35,858 nucleotides of DNA. Source: Lachnocurva sp045579705. Lineage in GTDB: Bacteria > Bacillota > Clostridia > Lachnospirales > Lachnospiraceae. A program made the translations under genes and the position numbers. The notes beneath the pieces were generated by a model. That model had not been told where the DNA came from. It did no database searches and worked only from the letters and a program-made list of their open reading frames with translations. The DNA lies in assembly GCA_045579705.1 (NCBI GenBank), contig JAZNMP010000025.1, positions 1 to 35,858 of the forward strand. Direction: 5' to 3'. Of the stretch, positions 14,406-24,362 are shown piece by piece. Position 1 is the stretch's first letter. Each line of letters opens with the position of its first letter.

Positions 14406-15380
14406 TTAATCTGTAAGAGTTGTGCAAAGCTCAAGCTGATATGGATCAACAGCCTTCTGCATAGCAAGTGCTTCGTCCAAATCTGTATGGATGAACTTTC
14501 CATCTCTCCATCCGATAACTCTCTGTTCCTGTCCTTCGAGAAGAAGGTCGATAGCCATAGCTCCCATAGTTGAAGCGTAAACTCTATCTCTAGCAGTAGG
14601 TGAACCACCTCTCTGCATGTATCCGAGGATTGTTGCTCTAGTCTCAATACCTGTAGCAGCTTCGATTCTCTTTGCCATAGAGCTTGAGTGACCGATACCT
14701 TCGGCATTGATGATTAGGTGGTGCTGCTTTCCTTTCTTTCTTCCTTCGATGATGTGATTTACAATCTTCTGCTCATCATAATCAAAGTTTTCTGGAAGAA
14801 GTACATCTTCAGCACCGTTAGCGATAGCACACCACATAGCGATGTAACCAGCGCCACGTCCCATTACCTCTACGATAGAACATCTCTCATGTGATGTAGA
14901 TGTATCTCTGATCTTGTCGATAGCTTCCATAGCTGTGTTAACAGCTGTATCGAAACCGATTGTGTAATCTGTACTAGCGATATCCAAATCGATAGTTCCA
15001 GGTAATGAAATTGTATTGATACCATGGTTCTTAAGGTTTCTAGAACCCTTGTAAGATCCGTCACCACCGATAGTGATGATTGCATCCAAACCATGCTTTC
15101 TACAAATGTCGGCAGCCTTCTGCTGATATTCCTCTTCGAGGAATTCTAGACAACGAGCTGTCTGAAGGATTGTTCCTCCTCGTGAGATGATATCTGAAAC
15201 ACTGTGTGCTTCCATAGGACCCATCTCTTCCTGAAGGAGACCTGCAAAACCACGGCGAATACCATATACTTCTACCCCTCTAGCAATACCCTGACGTACA
15301 ACAGCTCTAACTGCTGCATTCATTCCTGGTGCATCTCCACCACTAGTCAGAACACCGACTCTCTTCACCTGATTTGCCAT
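14406..15380 (-). CDS. pfkA: ATP-dependent 6-phosphofructokinase
   Basis: A 324-residue glycolytic enzyme that converts fructose-6-phosphate and ATP to fructose-1,6-bisphosphate. Motifs: GVLTSGGDAPGMNAAVRAVV at the N-terminus, GGDGSYKGSRNL, where Gly follows the Asp (as in ATP-specific rather than PPi-specific enzymes), the catalytic loop PGTIDLD, and VEVMGRGAGYIA. The loop has Leu where the textbook enzyme has Asn (TIDND), while both aspartates stay, so activity should be kept. GGAGG sits 7 bp before the ATG. It lies 62 bp after dnaE on the same strand, a common clostridial arrangement. Confidence 0.96.
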   Translation of the reverse strand: MANQVKRVGVLTSGGDAPGMNAAVRAVVRQGIARGVEVYGIRRGFAGLLQEEMGPMEAHSVSDIISRGGTILQTARCLEFLEEEYQQKAADICRKHGLDAIITIGGDGSYKGSRNLKNHGINTISLPGTIDLDIASTDYTIGFDTAVNTAMEAIDKIRDTSTSHERCSIVEVMGRGAGYIAMWCAIANGAEDVLLPENFDYDEQKIVNHIIEGRKKGKQHHLIINAEGIGHSSSMAKRIEAATGIETRATILGYMQRGGSPTARDRVYASTMGAMAIDLLLEGQEQRVIGWRDGKFIHTDLDEALAMQKAVDPYQLELCTTLTD

Positions 15381-15442
15381 AATTTGTCCTCCAATTAACT
15401 AACTACTATTTAATCTTTTTACCTTTTATATCCGTAGATATT

Positions 15443-18400
15443 TTAAACTCTTTCGCGGCCGAATTCAATCTGTTTCTCAACGACTATGACATTTTTTTGA
15501 CCATGCTTTTCAACAAGTCTATTCATCAAGTCTGAGTTGTTTGAAATTGAATAAAAATGCGGCATAATTTTCCGATTTTTTTCCTCTTCGAGGTAGATAA
15601 CTATGCGCTCTCTACCATGCGAATCATAAGGAATTGCCTCTAATTCATCTACCGACAGTTCGTACTCCTCCCGGTTTTTGAAGCGAATCCAAATATCCAA
15701 CGGAACGTCGTTAAAGGATACCATTCGTGAACAGATGAGTTTCGCATCTTTATCCTCATCCGCCTGAACTCGTCCCTTTATAAAAACTCGGTTATCTTCT
15801 TCGATGAGATGTTTGTTCTTCTCATAATCTCGTGGGAAGATGATAACCTCCACGCTGCCAAACAGGTCTTCTAACGTAATAAATGCCATCGCCTGATTCT
15901 TCTTTGTAAATTTTATCGTCTTTGAAGTAATCATGCCTCCGATGACCACATCAGCGCCATCGTTTACCGTGCATTTATTCGTTTCATCATCCAGGTAAAA
16001 ATCATATGAATGAGCTGTGACATTTTTCGCCATAAGCTCTTCATCCTCTTCCAGCGGATGGCCGCTGATATAAATACCCAGGACTTCTTTCTCGAATCCC
16101 AGCTTCATAACTTTCTCAAAGTCTTCGACATTTGGAAACTTGATTTCCAAAGCTTTCTTTGTCTCTTCTGAAGCGAAATCGAGTAGACTCATCTGTCCTT
16201 CGATAGTGTTCTTACTATCTTTTGACAGAGAATCCATAATAGGTGCAAACATCATAATCTTCTGTCTTCTGTTTCCAGGCAGACAGTCGAGCGCGCCAGC
16301 CTTTATCAGGTTTTCAACGGCACGTTTGTTCACCTTGCTTCCCAGTCTCTCCAGGAATTCCTGCAATGAAGTATACTCTCCATTTGCTCTTCTTTCGTTC
16401 ACAATAGCATCAACAACCGGCATACCGATTGATTTGATGGCACACATTCCAAATCGAATCTGGCCATTATCTACTGTAAACTTGCCTTCTCCCGCATTAA
16501 TATCCGGTGGAAGGACTTCTAGATTTAGATCTCTACATACAGCTATGTACTGTGAAATCTTCGATGTATTGTCGAGAACTGAGGTCATGAGGGCCGCCAT
16601 AAACTCGACAGGAAAATAAGTCTTTAGATATGCAGTCATATAAGCTACATATGCGTAACAGGCCGCATGAGACTTGTTAAAAGCATATTTCGCGAAATCT
16701 ATCATCTCATCATAGATTTTGTTTGCAACGTCTTCTGGAATACCTTTTTTCACGCATCCCATAACTCCCTCTTCTGGATTTCCATAGACGAAGTTGTGAC
16801 GCTCCTTCTCCATGACGTCACCCTTTTTCTTACTCATCGCACGACGAACGAGATCAGAACGTCCCATGGAGTATCCGGCGAGGTCTCGTACTATCTGCAT
16901 AACCTGCTCCTGGTAGACGATACAACCATAAGTAGGTGAAAGAATAGGCTCGAGCTCTGGAGTGTCATAGCTGATAGAATCCACGTCATTCTTTCCCTTT
17001 ATATATCTAGGAATGAAATCCATAGGACCCGGACGATACAGTGAAATGCCGGCGATGACATCCTCTAAGCTATTTGGAGAAAGCTCCTTCATGAAGGACT
17101 TCATACCTGCACTTTCAAGCTGGAAGATTCCTTCTGTATGTCCAGAACTGATGAGATCATATACTTTCTTATCTGAATAATCAATCTCATTTATATCCAG
17201 TGATACACCTTCCCTACGGTTAGCAAGTTCCACTGCATCCTGGATTACCGTCAGATTTCGAAGGCCCAGGAAGTCCATCTTCAGAAGTCCCAGCTCTTCG
17301 ATAGTTGTTTTTTCATACTGTGTGATGAGCGAACCTTCCGCACCACGTGCAACTGGAACGAACTCATACATAGGTTTCTGCGCGATAACTACACCGGCTG
17401 CATGCATACCGATGTTTCGAGGCAAGCCTTCGAGACGCATAGAGATGTCGATTACCTTTTTTACATCCTCTTCCATCTCGTAACGACTCTTTAATTCAGG
17501 ATTCATCTCGAGAGCCTTTTCGATAGTGATATCGAGCTCATTTGGAATGCTCTTTGAAATCGCGTCACCAAAAGCATAAGGCATATCCAAAACTCTAGCG
17601 ACATCACGCACTACTCCCTTTGCCTTCATCGTACCGAAAGTTACGATCTGTGTAACACACTCTTTGCCGTATTTTTCTACGACATAGTTTATGACTTCAC
17701 CACGTCGTTCCGGGTCAAAGTCGATATCGATATCGGGCATGGATACTCGTTCCGGATTCAGGAATCGCTCAAAGATCAAGTTATATTTGATAGGATCTAT
17801 GTCTGTAATCTCAATCACGTAACTAACGATAGAACCTGCAGCACTTCCTCGACCCGGTCCAACAGGGATACCATTTCTCTTTGCATAGTTTATGAAGTCC
17901 CAAACGATCAGGAAGTAGTCGACATAACCCATTTCCTTTATGACGCCCAGCTCATAGTCCAGACGTTCGCGGTATTTCGGCGCGTCCTCGCCGTATCTTT
18001 TTCCCAGACCATCAGAGCATAGTTTATTAAGGTATGACCAGCTGTCATACCCTTCTGGAACCTCGAAATGAGGCAGTTTTGTATTTCCAAACTCGATATC
18101 GACATGACATCTGTCAGCGATAGCCTGGGTGTTTTCCAGTGCTTCAGGCGCATACGGAAAAAGCCTAAGCATCTCATCTTCCGATTTGACGTAATACTGT
18201 CCTCCGACGTATCGCATTCTGTTCTCGTCAGAGACACTTTTTCCTGTCTGAATACAAAGGAGAATATCGTGAGGATCAGCGTCCTCTGGATAAGTATAAT
18301 GACAGTCATTCGTACAAACGAGCGGAATGCCTATCTCTCTGTGAATCATAAGTATTCCCTGATTTACAGTCTTCTGAAGTGGGATACCATGATCCTGAAG

Positions 18401-18922
18401 TTCGAGAAAATAATTTCCCTCACCAAAGATATTCTGAAAACGAAGTGCAACCTTCTTTGCCTCCTCGAGCTGACCGCGGGCGATAGTTCTCGCAACCTCA
18501 CCAGCCAAACAAGCAGATAGACAGATGATGCCTTCATGATACTTCTCTAGAATTTCCATATCCACTCTAGGCTTGTAATAGAAACCATCTATAAAGCCAA
18601 AGGATACTATCTTTATCAGGTTCTCATAGCCCTGATTATTCTCAGCCAGCAGAATCAAATGATAATACCTGTCTTCGCCGCTACCAGTCTCACGATCGAA
18701 ACGTGAGCCCGGTGCCACATAGACTTCGCAACCTAGAATCGGATTTATACCATTCTTCTTGCATTCTCTATAAAATTCAATTTCTCCATACATAACACCG
18801 TGGTCGGTAATGGCACAAGCATTCATTCCGAGTTCTTTGACACGAGCGACGTAGTCTTTAATCTTGTTAGAACCGTCTAGAATACTATATTCAGTATGGG
18901 TATGAAGATGTACAAAACTCAA
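15443..18922 (-). CDS. dnaE: DNA polymerase III alpha subunit DnaE
   Basis: An 1159-residue replicative polymerase subunit. Domains in order: PHP domain (residues 1-280, starting MSFVHLHTHTEYSILDG), the polymerase palm with GPGRGSAAGS and the catalytic PDIDIDF near residue 395, the finger region, a helix-hairpin-helix segment, and a C-terminal OB fold (about 970-1060, GGMITSKTIKFTKKNQ). The size and layout fit DnaE rather than PolC, as there is no exonuclease insert. The start codon is TTG at 18922, fixed by the conserved first residues; the nearest GAAAGG is about 12 bp upstream, so initiation may be weak. It leads the dnaE-pfkA-methyltransferase gene group. Confidence 0.96.
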   Translation of the reverse strand: MSFVHLHTHTEYSILDGSNKIKDYVARVKELGMNACAITDHGVMYGEIEFYRECKKNGINPILGCEVYVAPGSRFDRETGSGEDRYYHLILLAENNQGYENLIKIVSFGFIDGFYYKPRVDMEILEKYHEGIICLSACLAGEVARTIARGQLEEAKKVALRFQNIFGEGNYFLELQDHGIPLQKTVNQGILMIHREIGIPLVCTNDCHYTYPEDADPHDILLCIQTGKSVSDENRMRYVGGQYYVKSEDEMLRLFPYAPEALENTQAIADRCHVDIEFGNTKLPHFEVPEGYDSWSYLNKLCSDGLGKRYGEDAPKYRERLDYELGVIKEMGYVDYFLIVWDFINYAKRNGIPVGPGRGSAAGSIVSYVIEITDIDPIKYNLIFERFLNPERVSMPDIDIDFDPERRGEVINYVVEKYGKECVTQIVTFGTMKAKGVVRDVARVLDMPYAFGDAISKSIPNELDITIEKALEMNPELKSRYEMEEDVKKVIDISMRLEGLPRNIGMHAAGVVIAQKPMYEFVPVARGAEGSLITQYEKTTIEELGLLKMDFLGLRNLTVIQDAVELANRREGVSLDINEIDYSDKKVYDLISSGHTEGIFQLESAGMKSFMKELSPNSLEDVIAGISLYRPGPMDFIPRYIKGKNDVDSISYDTPELEPILSPTYGCIVYQEQVMQIVRDLAGYSMGRSDLVRRAMSKKKGDVMEKERHNFVYGNPEEGVMGCVKKGIPEDVANKIYDEMIDFAKYAFNKSHAACYAYVAYMTAYLKTYFPVEFMAALMTSVLDNTSKISQYIAVCRDLNLEVLPPDINAGEGKFTVDNGQIRFGMCAIKSIGMPVVDAIVNERRANGEYTSLQEFLERLGSKVNKRAVENLIKAGALDCLPGNRRQKIMMFAPIMDSLSKDSKNTIEGQMSLLDFASEETKKALEIKFPNVEDFEKVMKLGFEKEVLGIYISGHPLEEDEELMAKNVTAHSYDFYLDDETNKCTVNDGADVVIGGMITSKTIKFTKKNQAMAFITLEDLFGSVEVIIFPRDYEKNKHLIEEDNRVFIKGRVQADEDKDAKLICSRMVSFNDVPLDIWIRFKNREEYELSVDELEAIPYDSHGRERIVIYLEEEKNRKIMPHFYSISNNSDLMNRLVEKHGQKNVIVVEKQIEFGRERV

Positions 18923-18969
18923 TTTCTAAACTGCCTTTCTATACTTAATCTGCATCCTGTTAATAATAA

Positions 18970-19001
18970 CAAAGAAGGATCGAAATTTCGACCCTTCTTT
19001 G
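18970..19001 (-). terminator. Terminator after the three-domain secreted protein
   Basis: CAAAGAAGG and CCTTCTTTG, extended inward by TCGA/TCGA, form a long stem about 20 bp after the stop at 19022. On the minus strand it is followed by TTATTATTA, a modest T-rich run. Confidence 0.7.
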
Positions 19002-19021
19002 AAATAAACTGAAGTAAATAT

Positions 19022-20842
19022 TTATTCAGCAACATTTTTCTTTTTTCTGGAATAAAGTGTAACTCCGACTACTGCGATGCAGAGGAGAATTCCTACAATC
19101 GGACCAGTTGAAGCACCGGCACATCCGATCCACTCATCACCGATATCCTGGAATTTAGCTTCTACCTTCTGCATGTCTTTCGCCTCCATAGGTTTAAGAC
19201 GGCGAAATGAAGCATCCTTAATTCTGGCAGCTACTCTTTCAGCATCCAAATAGAATTCAGATTCTGCGCTTCCATCCTGATTAATCGTGATAATAATATC
19301 ACCCATATACCAATCTTTGGCGTTCTTATGGTGGATATTTATCATATTGGACCAATCCATCTCAGCACTGTTCTCAGCCCCAAGTGGATAATTCTGATCA
19401 ACCAACACAAATTTATATGTTCCAGGTGCTAGATTATAATCTTTAGAACATACTACATTTCCCTGGCTATCAGTCTGTCTAGCGGAAAAAGCAAACACTC
19501 TATCGTCATCTCCATTAATACGGATAGTAAATGGAGTCATATCGTTCTGAAAGTAGGAATTTCTTTCTTCACGGACATGTCCATAGATTCTACCTTCCTC
19601 TGCATTAAAGAACAATGCGCCAAAAGCGTCTCCACCATCACTCGTTCCCGCTGTTGTATAATCTATAGTTTGGTTTCCATCATAATTATTCCATTCAGAG
19701 AAATCACCATCGACTTTAAATCCATCTACACTTTCCTCGATATTATCACCAGCCAGATTTCTGATATTCTTAATATAGAGTTCTGGCGCATCTGAAGCTG
19801 TATAAATACCAAAGTTCAAATATTTAGCATAAGCAATTCCCTTTATTTCAGCAGCAGGAATCATCATCTCATACATGTGATTTCCATATTTAATATTTGA
19901 TCTGGTAGTTTTGTTCTTATCTATCTTGATAGTAGCCTGTCCAGAAGCACTACGATGAATCTGAAGAACTGTCTGGACATTCTTTGAAGTCTGAATTACA
20001 AAGTTTCCATTTGCATTTGGAGTGGAATTATTGATATTTCCTTCCCACTCTCCTTCATTCTCTTTGACATAGATATAAACGAAATCTCCATCCCAAACAG
20101 CAGATGCCTCTGTAAATCTGTCATTATCAGTTACTGTCACCTTTGGAGTTACATCTGAATCCCAGTCCTGGAAGTTTCCATCTATCTTAATTCCACCATA
20201 AACAGGCTTCTCCGTCATTCCCTGATCATCAGTATTTCCAGCATCCGGATTCTGTGTCTCAGGATTTGGATTCTGTTGTTCTGTCTCAGGTGTCTTTACG
20301 GTACTAACATTTGGAATATCATCTTTCGCAACTGACATACCAGTCTGATTACCATATAAAGAAATATTAACTCTAGAGTAATCTCCTATAAACGAAAGAG
20401 GGATAGACACCTCTCCGACGTAGAATCCACCGTTCTTTGAAGGCTTGGATTTAATAGAAGCTCCCGGAATATCTGCATACCACATATTTGCGCTAGGCTT
20501 GTCAGCTTTAATTCCGTTCAATGGTCCTGTAAGTCTAAATTTAGTTCCGTTACCGAAATCAAATTCATAATTATTCAGATCATTATTCCACTGATTTCCC
20601 TGTGATTCCACATAGAGATACATATTCTCATCATCTGTACATACTGACCATTCCTTAATGACAGATGTATTTGATGGAAGTTTTGTTATTTTTTTCCAGT
20701 CATCAGCCTTACCATCTACCGTGATAGCTGATTTACCTTCTCTCGCATTTACCCTATTTGCTGGAAGCAAACCAATAACGCCTGTGACTGTCAGCACACA
20801 AGCGAGAGACAATGCTAATGTTCTATTAATCCCTTTAATCAT
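19022..20842 (-). CDS. Secreted three-domain protein with Cys-containing C-terminal anchor
   Basis: A 606-residue exported protein. The ATG at 20842 is preferred over an upstream TTG (20863) because AAAGGATG lies 5-8 bp before it. Residues 1-33 are a signal peptide (likely cut after VNA). Three similar beta-rich domains follow, each opening with the same motif: TVDGKADDW, KIDGNFQDW and KVDGDFSEW. These resemble DOMON/CBM9-like sugar-binding folds. A linker rich in Asn, Pro, Glu and Gln separates domains 1 and 2. The C-terminus has GCAGASTGP, a hydrophobic span and SRKKK, resembling the Firmicu-CTERM tail processed by the exosortase-like XrtG. That assignment is from memory of the motif and is tentative. 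It has its own promoter. Confidence 0.8.
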   Translation of the reverse strand: MIKGINRTLALSLACVLTVTGVIGLLPANRVNAREGKSAITVDGKADDWKKITKLPSNTSVIKEWSVCTDDENMYLYVESQGNQWNNDLNNYEFDFGNGTKFRLTGPLNGIKADKPSANMWYADIPGASIKSKPSKNGGFYVGEVSIPLSFIGDYSRVNISLYGNQTGMSVAKDDIPNVSTVKTPETEQQNPNPETQNPDAGNTDDQGMTEKPVYGGIKIDGNFQDWDSDVTPKVTVTDNDRFTEASAVWDGDFVYIYVKENEGEWEGNINNSTPNANGNFVIQTSKNVQTVLQIHRSASGQATIKIDKNKTTRSNIKYGNHMYEMMIPAAEIKGIAYAKYLNFGIYTASDAPELYIKNIRNLAGDNIEESVDGFKVDGDFSEWNNYDGNQTIDYTTAGTSDGGDAFGALFFNAEEGRIYGHVREERNSYFQNDMTPFTIRINGDDDRVFAFSARQTDSQGNVVCSKDYNLAPGTYKFVLVDQNYPLGAENSAEMDWSNMINIHHKNAKDWYMGDIIITINQDGSAESEFYLDAERVAARIKDASFRRLKPMEAKDMQKVEAKFQDIGDEWIGCAGASTGPIVGILLCIAVVGVTLYSRKKKNVAE

Positions 20843-20879
20843 CGTTACATCCTTTGTAAACAAAAAAATAGTTATCTAA

Positions 20880-20908
20880 ATCGTATATCCAAAAACTATT
20901 TCTGTCAA
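20880..20908 (-). promoter_or_regulatory. Promoter of the three-domain secreted protein gene
   Basis: On the minus strand a perfect -35 TTGACA (20903-20908) and a -10 TACGAT (20880-20885) are 17 bp apart. Just upstream lies the palindrome GACAATTGTC within TTTTGACAATTGTCGCG, which could be an operator. This separates the gene from the CPBP protease upstream. Confidence 0.6.
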
Positions 20909-20935
20909 TCGCGACAATTGTCAAAATATACAGAT

Positions 20936-21832
20936 TTATCTATTTAGTATATCGTCATCAGAAACTAAATGATCAATCCTCTGTCCCTTCCATTTTGTAA
21001 CGATATTTGAAAAAATAATAAGTCCCAAATATGTCACGCAAAGTGATAACAGCAGTGATAATCCATATACAAATGGATTTATATATGTTTTTTCTAGGAG
21101 AATAGTTATATATCCCGCTATAGTATTGAAAAAGATATGGAATACGATACATATTGTGATATTTCCAGACTTCTCTGCCAGATAACCCAGTATCAGGCCA
21201 ACCACAAAAGTATAGATTCCCTGAATCAGATTCATATGGAAGAAACCAAACATCGCTGCCTGAATGATGTTCGCTGTCCAGAATCCAAATGCTCCTCTTA
21301 AGTATCTAAAAGAAAGTCCTCTAAAAGCCAATTCCTCTACTATAGGTCCCAGAATTCCAGCATAGATTAACATGATCAGACTGATATCATCTCCTGCGAG
21401 ACCCGCCTGTTCCATGAGGTCTAAGTATTCCTGTCCTGCATTTGGCATGATGATGATAGTAAAATTCATCACGTATTCTGTAACTGCCTGAACTGCCAGA
21501 GACAGAAGTAATAGAACCGGAATCATCCAGCCTCTAAGTGCTGAAGCCTTGAATGAATAACCATAGTTTCCATTCGCTTTAATCGCTTTAATCATAAATC
21601 CAAATACCAGTATTCCTATAATTGAATAAAGAATAAAAGCAACTCCTGAACTCTCTACTTTAGTCGCGAAGTTCACCAATTTATTCTGAAAATCATTCAT
21701 ACTGGTGAAATGACTTGAATAGATAAAAACTACAGCACTCCATGTACTTATAAATATGTAAGAGACCACCTGTAATACTATTAGAAACACCGGTGGAATT
21801 AAACTTTTAAAAACCTGACTTCCTTTACTCAT
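20936..21832 (-). CDS. CPBP family intramembrane metalloprotease
   Basis: A 298-residue, roughly eight-span membrane protein of the CAAX protease/bacteriocin-processing family. The active-site motifs are EELAFRG (EExxxR type) near residue 166, FGFFH (FxxxH) about 35 residues later, and a third His in CIVFHIFFNT. Family members cleave membrane proteins, process peptides or give immunity to bacteriocins; which applies here cannot be told. It starts 11 bp after glgP and is probably co-transcribed with it, without an obvious functional link. Confidence 0.88.
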   Translation of the reverse strand: MSKGSQVFKSLIPPVFLIVLQVVSYIFISTWSAVVFIYSSHFTSMNDFQNKLVNFATKVESSGVAFILYSIIGILVFGFMIKAIKANGNYGYSFKASALRGWMIPVLLLLSLAVQAVTEYVMNFTIIIMPNAGQEYLDLMEQAGLAGDDISLIMLIYAGILGPIVEELAFRGLSFRYLRGAFGFWTANIIQAAMFGFFHMNLIQGIYTFVVGLILGYLAEKSGNITICIVFHIFFNTIAGYITILLEKTYINPFVYGLSLLLSLCVTYLGLIIFSNIVTKWKGQRIDHLVSDDDILNR

Positions 21833-21843
21833 AAATTTACTTT

Positions 21844-24303
21844 CTATAACTTAACTTTAATCTTATCTAAATGCCAGATATCATCTACGTACTCCTGAAT
21901 AGTTCTATCTGACGAGAACTTTCCGACGTTCGCTATATTCTTTAGCGCCATCTCAGCCCACTTCGAAGAATCTTCGTATAATTCTCCGATTCGCTCCTGC
22001 GCCTCAGCATAGCTTCTGAAATCTTTCAAAACGAAGTAAATATCAGCTCGATAGGTTACAAAAGTGTTCAACAGAGAATTGTAAATATCTCTAAACAGCT
22101 CAGGAGCATCCGGGCTATAGAAACCTGAAACCAACTGTTCTACAACTTTTCTGATATCACCATCTTCATTATAGATTTCCATAGGATTGTAATCATTTGC
22201 TGCTTCATGAGCGATTACTTCGTCCGCACTCATACCAAAGATGACTGCGTTCTCTTCACCCATTTCCTGAACCATCTCTACTGTAGCACCATCCATCGTT
22301 CCGATAGTGATAGCTCCATTCATCATGAATTTCATATTTGAAGTTCCTGAAGCTTCCTTTGAAGCAGTAGAAATCTGCTCGGAGACATCAGCTGCAGCAA
22401 ATATTTTTTCCGCATTTGAAACGCGGTAATCTTCGATGAAGACTACTTTCAGCTTTCCTTCAATAGTTTCATCATTATTTACCACTTCTGCAACGCTGTT
22501 TATCAACTTAATAATCAGCTTGGCAATATGATATCCCGCAGAAGCTTTTGCCCCAAAGATAAAAGTACGAGGCACATAATCCCTCTCCGGGTGCTCCTTC
22601 ATCTGGTTATACAGATACATAACATGAAGGATATTTAACATCTGACGCTTATATTCGTGCAAACGCTTTACCTGAACGTCAAAGATAGAATCTGGATCCA
22701 CTTCGACGTCATTATGCACCTTTATATACTTTGCCAGGCGCTCTTTGGCATGATGTTTAATCTCAAGGAATTCTTTTTGCGTCTTCGCATCAGTCGCATA
22801 CTTCTCGAGCTTCTTCATCTCTGAGAGATTTGTAATCCAGCCGTCGCCTATCTTTTTCGTAATGAATTCTGCAAGCTCCGGATTTCCGTGAAGCAGGAAT
22901 CTACGCTGTGTTACACCATTCGTCTTGTTCGAAAAATGATCAGGATACATATCGTAGAAATCATGCAAAGTTTCCTTCTTCAGAATCTCCGTATGGAGCG
23001 CTGCTACACCGTTCACCGAATAACTTCCGACGATGGCCATATTCGCCATACGAACATTTCCGTCACCGATGATAGACATACGCGCAACCTTAGCCTCATC
23101 GTTCGGGAATTTCTCGCGAACATCATGCACGAAACGACGGTTAATCTCTTCTACAATCTGATAGATACGTGGAAGCAGACGCGCAAAAATATCGACCGGC
23201 CACTTTTCTAATGCCTCAGTCATAATAGTGTGGTTTGTGTATGCACAAGTCTGAATCGTAATATCCCATGCATCGTCCCAGCTTAAACCTTCGACATCCA
23301 TCAGTATTCTCATCAGTTCCGGAACTGTAAGAGTCGGATGAGTATCGTTCATCTGGAATACGACCTTACTCGGAAGATCGTGAATATCGTCGTTCAAAGA
23401 CTTGAAGCGCTCTATCGCACGCTGAACAGAAGCAGATACGAAGAAGTACTGCTGCTTCAAACGCAGTTCCTTTCCAAAGACATGGTTATCATTTGGATAG
23501 AGAACTTCTACGAGGTTCTTTGCCAGATAGTGTTCTTCGACAGCTTTGTCGTAATCGCCTCTGTCGAATCTATCCAGATTGAAATCCTCGATAGGCTCAG
23601 CATCCCACATAAGAAGTGAATTTATAACATTATTCTTATAACCAACTATAGGCATAGCGTAAGGAACGGCGTATATCCTCTGGCAGTTTTCCTGTGTAAA
23701 ACGAAGATTTCCTTTTTCATCAGGATAACTGCGAACATCTCCGCCGAATTTGATTTCAAACTTCATGCTAGGGTTCTTTAGTTCAAACGGATAAGGATGC
23801 TTTAACCAGTCGTCAGGAACTTCCTTCTGGTAGCCATCCTCAATCTTCTGTCTAAACATGCCGTAATGATAATGGATACCACAGCCATAAGCAGGGTATC
23901 CAAGTGTAGCCAAGGAGTCTAGAAAGCACGCAGCTAGTCGTCCCAATCCGCCATTTCCCAATGCCGGATCAGGTTCACAGTCTTCTATATCCTCTAAGGA
24001 ATAGCCTAGCTCCTCCAAATATTTTTTCTCATCGTCGTAATCACCGAGGTTGATCAGGTTGTTGCCTAAGGCGCGGCCAACCAGAAACTCCATCGACATG
24101 TAATAGAGAATCTTCGTATTCTCATCATCTAAAGTTTTCTGTGTCGCAATCCATCTGTCTATGACATCATCTTCGACCATACGAGAAAAAGCCATGTAGA
24201 CTTCATGCACGGTAGCATCTTCGAGTTTCTTTCTATAGAGATTCTTTATATTCTTCTCTAACTGCTCTTTAAATTCTGCCTTTGCCTTAGAACGACCCTT
24301 CAT
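21844..24303 (-). CDS. glgP: Glycogen/starch phosphorylase
   Basis: This 819-residue PLP enzyme (glycosyltransferase family 35) releases glucose-1-phosphate from alpha-1,4-glucans. Motifs: DPALGNGGLGRLAACFLDSL near residue 100, VFQMNDTHPT near 330, and the PLP-binding segment EASGTSNMKFMMNGA with its lysine near residue 655. Full length for the family. GGAGGTG lies just upstream of the ATG. It follows ileS after 59 bp and precedes the CPBP protease. No other glycogen gene is in the window. Confidence 0.95.
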   Translation of the reverse strand: MKGRSKAKAEFKEQLEKNIKNLYRKKLEDATVHEVYMAFSRMVEDDVIDRWIATQKTLDDENTKILYYMSMEFLVGRALGNNLINLGDYDDEKKYLEELGYSLEDIEDCEPDPALGNGGLGRLAACFLDSLATLGYPAYGCGIHYHYGMFRQKIEDGYQKEVPDDWLKHPYPFELKNPSMKFEIKFGGDVRSYPDEKGNLRFTQENCQRIYAVPYAMPIVGYKNNVINSLLMWDAEPIEDFNLDRFDRGDYDKAVEEHYLAKNLVEVLYPNDNHVFGKELRLKQQYFFVSASVQRAIERFKSLNDDIHDLPSKVVFQMNDTHPTLTVPELMRILMDVEGLSWDDAWDITIQTCAYTNHTIMTEALEKWPVDIFARLLPRIYQIVEEINRRFVHDVREKFPNDEAKVARMSIIGDGNVRMANMAIVGSYSVNGVAALHTEILKKETLHDFYDMYPDHFSNKTNGVTQRRFLLHGNPELAEFITKKIGDGWITNLSEMKKLEKYATDAKTQKEFLEIKHHAKERLAKYIKVHNDVEVDPDSIFDVQVKRLHEYKRQMLNILHVMYLYNQMKEHPERDYVPRTFIFGAKASAGYHIAKLIIKLINSVAEVVNNDETIEGKLKVVFIEDYRVSNAEKIFAAADVSEQISTASKEASGTSNMKFMMNGAITIGTMDGATVEMVQEMGEENAVIFGMSADEVIAHEAANDYNPMEIYNEDGDIRKVVEQLVSGFYSPDAPELFRDIYNSLLNTFVTYRADIYFVLKDFRSYAEAQERIGELYEDSSKWAEMALKNIANVGKFSSDRTIQEYVDDIWHLDKIKVKL

Positions 24304-24362
24304 ATTTGCACCTCCAGTTTTTGCCCACGATTTATGAGTTAATACAACTTTACGGTTTGGTA

